Of a stretch of DNA of 10,401 bases, positions 1 through 6,306 are shown one piece after another (position 1 is the first letter of the stretch; the number at the start of each line of letters is the position of its first letter). Below the pieces are notes generated by a model. It made no database searches. It was not told where the DNA came from and worked only from the letters and a program-made list of their open reading frames with translations. A program made the translations under genes and the position numbers. Origin of the DNA: an uncultured Pseudobdellovibrionaceae bacterium (lineage in GTDB: Bacteria > Bdellovibrionota > Bdellovibrionia > Bdellovibrionales > Bdellovibrionaceae); NCBI GenBank assembly GCA_937900305.1, contig CALCCV010000653.1, forward strand, positions 1 through 10,401, given 5' to 3'.

Positions 1-519
1 GCAATCTGGAATAAAAAAGTTCATATTCTAAGTGGAGGACAGCGAAGAGCGTTGGCTTTAGCACTCGCATTTTGTGGTGGATCGGATGTAGTTGTTCTAG
101 ATGAGCCCACCGTCGGGCTCGATACGGAAGTCCGTCGGCGAGTTTGGGACTATTGCCGAACTCGCGCGGCGACTCAAACACAAGCGATTCTTATGTCAAC
201 ACACTACCTCGACGAAGCGGAGTCTCTCGCATCTCGCATTATGTTGCTAAAACAAGGAGTGATTGTTCGATCAGGTTCTGCACGCGACATTCACCAAGAG
301 TTCGGATTCACCAGAATTCAATTTATTTTACCCGACGAAGCGGCCCGAAAAATCCCTTTTCTCAAAACTTTACATCAGAACCGACACTATTTAGATACTC
401 AAAACACAAAAAAAACCTTGCAGACACTCATGCTATTGCCGGGGTTTGAGATCGAATCGATCAAACCCGTTCCGCTTGAGGAGGTATTAAAAAACCTCCA
501 AGGAAATCAAACCCAATGA
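1..519 (+). CDS. ABC transporter ATP-binding protein (5'-truncated by window edge)
   Basis: This is the C-terminal 172 residues of an ABC ATPase that powers a membrane exporter by ATP hydrolysis on the cytoplasmic face. The reading frame is open from base 1, so the true start, Walker A and Q-loop lie outside the window. Visible, counting from the first codon, are the ABC signature LSGGQ (10-14), Walker B VVVLDEP (30-36) with catalytic Glu35, the D-loop (GLD, 39-41) and the switch His68 in STH. After that comes LDEAE and a C-terminal extension of about 90 residues, as is common in DrrA/ABC-2 type ATPases. The stop codon overlaps the permease start (ATGA), so the two are surely partners. The substrate cannot be told from the sequence. 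A TTG at 52 is internal to the signature region and is not the start. Confidence 0.93.
   Translation, partial: AIWNKKVHILSGGQRRALALALAFCGGSDVVVLDEPTVGLDTEVRRRVWDYCRTRAATQTQAILMSTHYLDEAESLASRIMLLKQGVIVRSGSARDIHQEFGFTRIQFILPDEAARKIPFLKTLHQNRHYLDTQNTKKTLQTLMLLPGFEIESIKPVPLEEVLKNLQGNQTQ
480..499 (+). promoter_or_regulatory. Hairpin before the permease start
   Basis: A perfect 6-bp inverted repeat, GGAGGT / ACCTCC, with an 8-base A-rich loop sits in the last codons of the ATPase gene, 16 bases before the permease ATG. The probable ribosome binding site AAGGA (500-504) follows it directly. The 5' arm itself looks like a strong Shine-Dalgarno sequence and is closed in the stem. It may tune permease translation relative to the ATPase, or be a chance product of codons. 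No T-run follows, so it is not a terminator. Confidence 0.35.
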
Positions 520-1256
520 ACATCGTCGCTCTTCATTTCTTTTTTCGCCTCAAACAAATTTTTCGCGAGCAAGCTTACGTCGTCAGTACGTTAATTTTTC
601 CAGCTCTGTTTTTTCTGATTTTCGCACTTCCCAACGCCACGACTCCCGAACGAGCAAAGCTTCTCCTCGGCTCATTCAGTGCATTTGCGATTTTAGCCGT
701 CGTTGTCTTGCAGTTTGGAGTTCAACTTTCAACCGAAATTCGATCCCCATGGAATCAATACTTAAGAACATTGCCAGTTTCTCAACGAAAACTTTTTTCC
801 GCCGATATGTTAAGGGCCTTCGTCATGGGTTCATTGTCTGTCTTCGTCGTGATCTGCACAGTTCTTGTTTCGACAGATGTGTCCTTGTCTGCAGCAGACG
901 TTTTTGGATTGTGGATTTTGCAATTGATTTTGGCCATTCCCTTCAGTGTCTTTGCTGCCGGTCTTGCCTTTTGGATCCGGCCCGAGGCGGCATTGCCCAT
1001 TTTCAATTTAATTTACATTTTGGGATCATTCGCCGGAGGTCTTTGGTTACCCCCAAATGCTTTGCCCGAAAAAATTCGTGCTTTGTCCGTCTATCTTCCA
1101 ACCCGGCACATGGGCGAGGTCACCTGGGCTTTTCTCCTGAACAATCCTTTTCCTAGAGTTGAAGCTGCACTGTTGGCTTTATTTTCAGCTTTCAGTTTGA
1201 TTTTTTATCTGGTCAGTTGGCGATCGTACAAAAAATCTCCGCACTCCAACTCCTGA
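516..1256 (+). CDS. ABC-2 type transporter permease
   Basis: This 246-residue inner-membrane permease is the channel partner of the ATPase encoded just upstream. I count six hydrophobic segments (about 20-38, 48-70, 100-118, 128-154, 158-178 and 216-235), the usual ABC-2 topology. A cytoplasmic stretch after helix 2 (TEIRSPWNQYLRTLPVS, about 73-89) resembles the coupling region of this family. A loop before the last helix, with GLWLPP and LPTRHMGEV (about 175-202), matches the conserved ABC-2 C-terminal signature. The ATG overlaps the ATPase stop by 4 bases, and AAGGA lies 11 bases upstream. Family members export drugs, lipids, polysaccharides or haem; nothing here identifies the substrate. 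The lack of a large periplasmic domain argues against a MacB-type system. Confidence 0.88.
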   Translation: MNIVALHFFFRLKQIFREQAYVVSTLIFPALFFLIFALPNATTPERAKLLLGSFSAFAILAVVVLQFGVQLSTEIRSPWNQYLRTLPVSQRKLFSADMLRAFVMGSLSVFVVICTVLVSTDVSLSAADVFGLWILQLILAIPFSVFAAGLAFWIRPEAALPIFNLIYILGSFAGGLWLPPNALPEKIRALSVYLPTRHMGEVTWAFLLNNPFPRVEAALLALFSAFSLIFYLVSWRSYKKSPHSNS

Positions 1257-1308
1257 TTGGTCGAGGTCTCGTCGTCTCGACAGATTTCCTCGTGATATTC
1301 TCAAAGAA

Positions 1309-2289
1309 ATGTTACGAACGCACTGGCGGGCCGACCTATTTCAATTTTCCGTTCGATGCGGCATTTCGCTGATATTTTTGATTTTGCCAAACTTGGCTCA
1401 CGCTTTTGAAGGATGCAATCTCGTGGATCGAGCCTGTTGGGATAGCGACTATCGCCCCTCCTCCCCTGCCTATCCGTCCTCAAGTTCTTCGATCCGGCTC
1501 AACCCATCCGCCGTTCCACTAGATGACCGCTTCGGGATTGAAACCATCGGCTACAAAAGCGAATGGGATGTGGGACTCGTGAAGGGCAATGGACGAATCG
1601 GCGCAGCAATCTCTCCAACCAGTGGAGAAGAGACCTTTTTTGGCCCACCGGCTTTTGAGTTTCCATCTGACTACCTCGAAAGAAAAAGTGAAAAAAGAAA
1701 ATTTAAATCTCAAAAAGTCAATTTGGCCACGGCGTTCTCAATCTACAACAACAAAAAAAGTGACTTGAAACGCTTGCAACTCAATCTTGGTTTGATTGGT
1801 AAATACAATCGACTCTCGGGGGAGGTTTTACCTGGCGCTGGACTTTCGGCCATTGCGGGTCCGTTTACGTTGGGCTACGCGCGTGGAGTCGACAAACACG
1901 TCATTGATGGCGAGCCCTACGGAGTCGACAGTGGCATCGAACTTTTCCCCTACGACACCGAAACCTATGCAGTTGGTCTTTTCCTAACAAGCGTCGCCAT
2001 CGATTACTCTCGCCAATCCATTCGCTTTCCCAAAGATCCTCCCATTGAAGTCACTATGCTCACCGCAAGCGTATTTTTTAAAAAATGGATATTCACGTTA
2101 GCTTCGAGAACCGAAAACTCCACCCGACCGGACTATGACGAAACCAAAAAAGCACTCGTCACCCGCACATTCAAAAAGGATGTCTTCGGAGGCGTTCAAT
2201 TTGCCGCCACAAAATATCTTCTCGTCGGAGGATATATGAACTACTACTTGCTCAATGAACTTTCCTTGGGAATCACCCTTTTCTTCTAA
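1309..2289 (+). CDS. Predicted secreted outer-membrane beta-barrel protein, function unknown
   Basis: This 326-residue protein is not one I can assign to a named family. It starts with a basic N-terminus, a hydrophobic core (about 19-28) and a probable signal peptidase I site, AHA|FE (after residue 32). The mature N-terminus has two close cysteines (36 and 43) and a Ser/Pro-rich linker (about 50-62). The rest alternates polar and hydrophobic residues with many Gly, Tyr and Phe, as in beta strands. The chain ends in ...GITLFF, and a terminal Phe is the classic recognition signal of outer-membrane barrels. Hence it probably sits in the outer membrane. The ATG is the first possible start after the permease stop; its ribosome site is poor (only an AAAGAA run). 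It lies 52 bases after the ABC permease and could belong to that operon, perhaps as an outer-membrane partner (inference). Confidence 0.72.
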   Translation: MLRTHWRADLFQFSVRCGISLIFLILPNLAHAFEGCNLVDRACWDSDYRPSSPAYPSSSSSIRLNPSAVPLDDRFGIETIGYKSEWDVGLVKGNGRIGAAISPTSGEETFFGPPAFEFPSDYLERKSEKRKFKSQKVNLATAFSIYNNKKSDLKRLQLNLGLIGKYNRLSGEVLPGAGLSAIAGPFTLGYARGVDKHVIDGEPYGVDSGIELFPYDTETYAVGLFLTSVAIDYSRQSIRFPKDPPIEVTMLTASVFFKKWIFTLASRTENSTRPDYDETKKALVTRTFKKDVFGGVQFAATKYLLVGGYMNYYLLNELSLGITLFF

Positions 2290-2323
2290 ATGCTTCCCAC
2301 ATAGTTTCTCCGCCCTGTATTTT

Positions 2324-2908
2324 TTATGGCAAAAAAACCAGAGTTTCTTTAACTCCAGGGTACCCATCTGTGTACCACCAGTACCACGATGAAATAAAAG
2401 TTATATGACCAAATAAAATAAAAAAGTGACTCCACATTTCGACCCGATCTGAATTCAGCGTAAGGTATCGATGCCAGTGCAAAGCTTCGTCGATCAAAGA
2501 ATACAAAATCGACAGGGCAATCAATGCAATCACGATCGCCTTCATTCCAACCGGAAAAGTGTAGGCAAGGCAAAGCGCCAGACAACTCGTGATCCCCGCG
2601 AAAATTGTTATGTGGTGAACCAACGCTTCCCCTTTTTTGAGAACTTCTTTGTACCGAGTTCGGTGCCCAATGGTATCGAAAGCAATGGCGGCGACAAAAA
2701 TAAAAACACCAACTGGCAAATTCCAAACGTAAGCTGGAAATTGCACTCCATTAAAGTGTCCCACCAGGATGAAACCTGACGTCGAGCAAAGAAGACCTAA
2801 CATCAAACCAATCCACAAAATATAAACAATCCAGTCTTCACGCTGAAATTTAAAAATCTCTGCGGCGTAGTCACATGTGTCTCGCCAAAAACTCTTTGCT
2901 TCGGTCAC
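2324..2908 (-). CDS. Multi-pass membrane protein with His/Glu clusters, last gene of the carotenoid operon
   Basis: I do not recognise this 194-residue protein. It has about five membrane segments (near 27-49, 58-77, 97-118, 121-138 and 158-179). Potential metal ligands cluster in or next to them: D78 and H82; E94 with H98-H99 (ExxxHH); D140, E141, H144 and H146 (DExxHxH); E157, H161 and H168. Such spacing suggests a metal site, as in membrane di-iron or haem proteins, but it does not match the eight-His motif of CrtZ/fatty-acid hydroxylases, and no cofactor is proven. The start is GTG, overlapping the crtB stop (GTGA), with GGAGGA 4 bases upstream; the next Met is residue 36, inside the first helix. 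Position at the end of a crtY-E-I-B operon suggests a role in carotenoid modification or placement (inference). It ends 34 bases from the convergent barrel gene. Confidence 0.8.
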   Translation of the reverse strand: MTEAKSFWRDTCDYAAEIFKFQREDWIVYILWIGLMLGLLCSTSGFILVGHFNGVQFPAYVWNLPVGVFIFVAAIAFDTIGHRTRYKEVLKKGEALVHHITIFAGITSCLALCLAYTFPVGMKAIVIALIALSILYSLIDEALHWHRYLTLNSDRVEMWSHFFILFGHITFISSWYWWYTDGYPGVKETLVFLP

Positions 2909-3870
2909 TGAATCCTCCAGACTGGCAAATCGCTGACTCTCACAAATTTCTTACGTTGGGGCCAACACCGAATCCACACAAACACGGCGTTCAGCAGGCA
3001 CCCGACTTTTTGAAGGCGAGTGGTAACAACACGGTCCTCCCAAGCTCCAGCCCCCCGTTTTAAAACTTCGGTACCAATGCGAGCATAGGAAAATCGCGCT
3101 ATCAAAATCACTAATGAAGATTTCGCCGGCAGATGTATCACTCCCCGTTCACCAGATTGATAAAGTCGATCCGCTTCACACAAAAGCTCTTTGACTACCT
3201 CGTGCACACCCTGGGGTTTGCGCCACAAGCCATCTCGTTTTGAAAAAATGCGGTCTCTTGAAAAACCGGCCCGCTCGAGATCTCTCATTGGCAAATACAC
3301 CCGACCCATTTGCCAATCCGCTTTTACGTCTCGCGCGCAATTGGTCAATTGCATTGCCAAACCTAAATCACACGCGGCCCTCAGAGCGCTGATTTCGTTG
3401 ACGCCCATGATGTGAGCCATCATCAGTCCCACGACCCCGGCCACTCGATAGCAATAAACTTTCAAATCCTCTATCGTTTCGTAACGTCGATTTTCAACAT
3501 CCATTCTGAATCCCTGGAGAAGTTCGAAGGGATAGGTGTGAGGAATTTCAAATCGCCGAACCACCCACCTGAGCGCCAAAAATGGCATTGGCACAGGCTC
3601 ATCGGATCTCAACGCCAACTCCGTTAACTTCTGAAGTTCATTCATCCGCACGACCTGTTGGTCGATTTCAGCGTCATCAATTTGATCATCGCAGTACCGA
3701 CACCAAGCATACAAAAGGGACGCCCCTTGAGCCTCACTTTTGCTAAAAAATCGACTTGCAAAAGAAAACGTTTTCGAACCCTGAGCAATCGAATCCTCAC
3801 AATACCGAATCAAATCTTTCTCCGTTAAAACTGATTCGCAAGTTGCGATGCTTACAGAGTCAAAGCTCAT
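2905..3870 (-). CDS. crtB: Phytoene synthase
   Basis: CrtB condenses two geranylgeranyl diphosphates head to head, via prephytoene diphosphate, into phytoene, the first committed carotenoid. The 321 residues show both Mg-binding aspartate motifs of the squalene/phytoene synthase family: DDQID (61-65) after YAWCRYC, and ARDVKADW (179-186) followed by the characteristic GRVYLP (189-194). The N-terminal SKTFSFASRFF (32-42) is the usual substrate-pocket segment. Length is normal (about 300). The ATG at 3870 lies 11 bases inside the 3' end of crtI and is preceded by a modest GAAAGAGA ribosome site. The stop overlaps the next gene's GTG. The neighbouring crtE, crtI and crtY make phytoene rather than dehydrosqualene or squalene the expected product. 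Confidence 0.95.
   Translation of the reverse strand: MSFDSVSIATCESVLTEKDLIRYCEDSIAQGSKTFSFASRFFSKSEAQGASLLYAWCRYCDDQIDDAEIDQQVVRMNELQKLTELALRSDEPVPMPFLALRWVVRRFEIPHTYPFELLQGFRMDVENRRYETIEDLKVYCYRVAGVVGLMMAHIMGVNEISALRAACDLGLAMQLTNCARDVKADWQMGRVYLPMRDLERAGFSRDRIFSKRDGLWRKPQGVHEVVKELLCEADRLYQSGERGVIHLPAKSSLVILIARFSYARIGTEVLKRGAGAWEDRVVTTRLQKVGCLLNAVFVWIRCWPQRKKFVRVSDLPVWRIQ
2913..2918 (-). promoter_or_regulatory. Ribosome binding site of the membrane-protein gene
   Basis: GGAGGA lies inside the end of crtB, 4 bases before the GTG at 2908. It is one of the strongest ribosome binding sites in the window and supports the rare GTG start over any internal ATG. Confidence 0.7.
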
Positions 3871-5350
3871 GAAAATCTCTTTCGATCACCGACGCCGTGG
3901 CTTTTGCCGAATTAATCACACCCGGAACACCCGCCCCGGGGTGAGTACCAGCGCCCACAAAATAAAGACCTTCCAATTTTGGATCTTTGTTGTGCGTTCG
4001 AAAGTAGGCACTCTGAGTTAACGTTGGTGCCATTGAAAATGCAGATCCCAAATGGGCGTTCAGTTCCAATTTAAAATCTTCCGGAGTAAAAATTCTTTGA
4101 GTGACAATATTCTCTCGCAAACCCGGTAGCAGCCTTTTTTCCAAATATTCCAAAATCTTTTCTGCATACTTCGGGCCTTCTACCTGCCAATCTGTCTGAC
4201 CAATTCCCAAATGGGGAACTGGCGACAGCACGTAAAAGCCTTCGTGCCCAGGCGGTGCTAAATCCGGATCGGTCACGGTGGGTGCATGCAGATAAAGGGA
4301 GAAGTCAGGAGCCAGCACACCTTTGCGAAAAATATCGTCCAACAATCCCTTATAGCGTGGTCCAAAAAGAACTTGATGGTGAGCCAATCCCGGATATTTA
4401 ATTCTGGTGCCAAAATAAATCAAAAACAAAGACATCGAATAATCTGAACGCATGAGCCTCTTTCGAGTCGTTTCGACGGCCCGCTCTGTGCGCAAAAGTT
4501 TTTGGTAAGTGTGAACTACATCTGAATTGCAAGCGACCAGATCTGATCTCAGCTCATCACCAGATTTCAAGCGAACTCCGTACGCCCGCTTTCCGTCAGT
4601 GAGTATTTCATCGACTTCCGAATTCAAACGAATTTGCCCACCCATTTCGGAATAAAGTTGGACCAAGCCTTGAATCAATGCGCCCGTCCCTCCTTTTGGA
4701 AAAAAAACACCCCAGTTCCGTTCCAAGTAATGGATGAGCGTATAGATACTCGAACTCACAAAAGGATTTCCACCCACCAGCAGAGAGTGAAAACTGAAAG
4801 CCTCGCGCAACTTGGGATCTTTAATAAACTTACTAACCATTGAATACACTGATCGATGCGCCGACAGTCTCACCAGTTGGGGTGCGACCTTCATCATGCT
4901 CCAAAAGTTGAGAAATGGCACATGAACCAGTTTTTCATATCCCTCTCTAAAAACGGCCTTCGAATATTCCAAAAACTGAAGGTAACCCTCCCAATCTTGA
5001 GAATTGCGAGCCTTGATTTGCTCTTCCAGTTTTTGATTGTCATTGTCATAATCAAATTGATAGCCATCGTCCCAAAGCAATCGATAGAAGGGCGTCACCG
5101 GTAACAAGGTGACATAGTCCGAAGTTTTTCGACCCGCCAATTCAAAAAGTTCATCGATGCAGTGAGGAGCCGTAATCACCGTCGGCCCGGCATCGAAAAC
5201 AAAACCCGCATCACGATAGACATACGCACGGCCTCCGGGCTGATCTCTTTTTTCGAGAAGTAGCGTTTGAAAACCTCTGGTTTGCAAACGGATCGCCAGG
5301 GACAATCCACCAAAACCACTGCCAATAACGATGGCCTGATATTTCTTCAA
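3860..5350 (-). CDS. crtI: Phytoene desaturase (CrtI family)
   Basis: This FAD-dependent, membrane-associated enzyme introduces double bases of conjugation into phytoene, normally four steps to lycopene. The 496 residues begin with the dinucleotide-binding fold: GSGFGG (10-15), acidic E33 at the end of the second strand, and DQPGGRAY (36-43). They end with the bacterial phytoene desaturase signature GAGTHPGAGVPGV (466-478), followed by NSAK. Length is typical of CrtI (about 490-510). The start is a rare TTG overlapping the crtE stop (TTGA). It is the only sensible choice: the frame upstream holds a stop within about 36 bases and no better start, the Rossmann strand begins right after it, and AAGGGA is 7 bases ahead. 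The number of desaturations (3, 4 or 5) cannot be read from sequence, but the adjacent lycopene cyclase points to lycopene. Confidence 0.95.
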   Translation of the reverse strand: MKKYQAIVIGSGFGGLSLAIRLQTRGFQTLLLEKRDQPGGRAYVYRDAGFVFDAGPTVITAPHCIDELFELAGRKTSDYVTLLPVTPFYRLLWDDGYQFDYDNDNQKLEEQIKARNSQDWEGYLQFLEYSKAVFREGYEKLVHVPFLNFWSMMKVAPQLVRLSAHRSVYSMVSKFIKDPKLREAFSFHSLLVGGNPFVSSSIYTLIHYLERNWGVFFPKGGTGALIQGLVQLYSEMGGQIRLNSEVDEILTDGKRAYGVRLKSGDELRSDLVACNSDVVHTYQKLLRTERAVETTRKRLMRSDYSMSLFLIYFGTRIKYPGLAHHQVLFGPRYKGLLDDIFRKGVLAPDFSLYLHAPTVTDPDLAPPGHEGFYVLSPVPHLGIGQTDWQVEGPKYAEKILEYLEKRLLPGLRENIVTQRIFTPEDFKLELNAHLGSAFSMAPTLTQSAYFRTHNKDPKLEGLYFVGAGTHPGAGVPGVINSAKATASVIERDFHEL

Positions 5351-6306
5351 CCTTGCGTCCCTTCGACGGCCGCCAGCAACTGTTCAAACATTTCGTGCGC
5401 CATCTTCTTCTGCGAACTGTGAAGACTGAATTCAATTTCTTTCATCTCTTCCCGCAATTCGGCCAAAGCCAATTCAAATATTTGCGTTTCCTTCAGCCAC
5501 ACCAGCAATTGCGTTTCGTCCGGGAAAGCATTGACTGACGCCACCAAGTTTTCATAGATATTTTCTGACCGAGAAGCCCACGCCCACACATACGACGGCC
5601 GATGTTGTCGCAGATCCTCGAATCTCTTCTCCGGCGTCGTCCGATCCCATCGCAGATTTTTAAGGTCATCCAACTTTTGTAACAACAGGCCCACTCGCTC
5701 ACCCAGCGCGAAAGCCTGGTCCTCAGTCGCCAAATCAGCTCCCGCTAAAATGGCCCCTCCTGCCACCGAAAGTGCGGTAACCGACGCCGTTTTAAATCTG
5801 TGGCTTTGAAAAATGACTTCAGAAACTCGAGCGCGATCCACCTCGCGAATATCAATGGCGAGATCTAGCGACTGGCCCAAGTGCCCCCAATACAGGGTGT
5901 CTCGCAACAGCAGCAACAATCGCTCGCGATGTCGAGAGTTCTCCACCGACACTTCCACCATCTTTTGACTAGCGCTCAAAAGCCACGATCCCAAATTCAA
6001 AGCTCTCGCTAAGCCCATCTCAATGTGCAGACTGGCCCGCCCCCGGCGAGTCAAACTGCCATCTTGAATGTCGTCAATAATCAAAGTTCCTGAATGCAAA
6101 AGTTCAATCGCTTGGCAAAAGCCTTCAACGGCACTGACCGTGCTCATTTCCGGGTTTCCAAACGTAGTTCCCAATTGAACCAATCGAGTTCGTATTTTTT
6201 TACAGCCTTGAGAGCTGTACTCCTGAAGCGGCTGAATGAACTGCTCATGGAAATGCCGCACTAAAAAATCGGGTCCTTGCTGAGGGCTCAGCCTAGACAA
6301 TTCCAT
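5347..6306 (-). CDS. crtE: Polyprenyl diphosphate synthase, probably geranylgeranyl diphosphate synthase
   Basis: This soluble enzyme elongates allylic diphosphates with isopentenyl diphosphate; beside crtB it should make the C20 geranylgeranyl diphosphate. In the 319-residue form the first aspartate motif is IDDIQD (77-82) followed by LTRRGRASLH, and the second is LDDLKN (212-217), so DDxxN rather than the usual DDxxD. That variant, and the later FEDLRQHRPSY, recall the eukaryotic (type III) GGPP synthases. I chose the ATG at 6306: GAAGGA lies 7 bases ahead, and it leaves a 14-base overlap with crtY. A GTG at 6336 in the same frame would add ten residues (329 in all) and is possible, since an AGGA is 3 bases before it. 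The stop overlaps the crtI TTG by 4 bases. Chain length (C15, C20 or longer) is inferred from context, not proven. Confidence 0.9.
   Translation of the reverse strand: MELSRLSPQQGPDFLVRHFHEQFIQPLQEYSSQGCKKIRTRLVQLGTTFGNPEMSTVSAVEGFCQAIELLHSGTLIIDDIQDGSLTRRGRASLHIEMGLARALNLGSWLLSASQKMVEVSVENSRHRERLLLLLRDTLYWGHLGQSLDLAIDIREVDRARVSEVIFQSHRFKTASVTALSVAGGAILAGADLATEDQAFALGERVGLLLQKLDDLKNLRWDRTTPEKRFEDLRQHRPSYVWAWASRSENIYENLVASVNAFPDETQLLVWLKETQIFELALAELREEMKEIEFSLHSSQKKMAHEMFEQLLAAVEGTQG
5358..5363 (-). promoter_or_regulatory. Ribosome binding site of crtI
   Basis: AAGGGA stands 7 bases before the TTG start of crtI, within the final codons of crtE. It is what makes the TTG credible as a start. 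Confidence 0.65.

Noticed and set aside
749..1156. 135-codon open frame within the permease gene
   Set aside because: It is the same strand in another frame, Cys/Arg/Phe-rich, and without a ribosome site; the permease frame explains the region.
1261..1280. TCGAG...CTCGA inverted repeat between the permease and the barrel gene
   Set aside because: Only 5 bp with a 10-base loop and no T-run, so it is neither a convincing terminator nor a convincing operator.
2320..2337. T6 / A7 inverted repeat between the convergent gene ends
   Set aside because: The stem would be pure A-T with no GC core, and it runs into the coding end of the membrane-protein gene; I would not call it a terminator, although none better is visible there.
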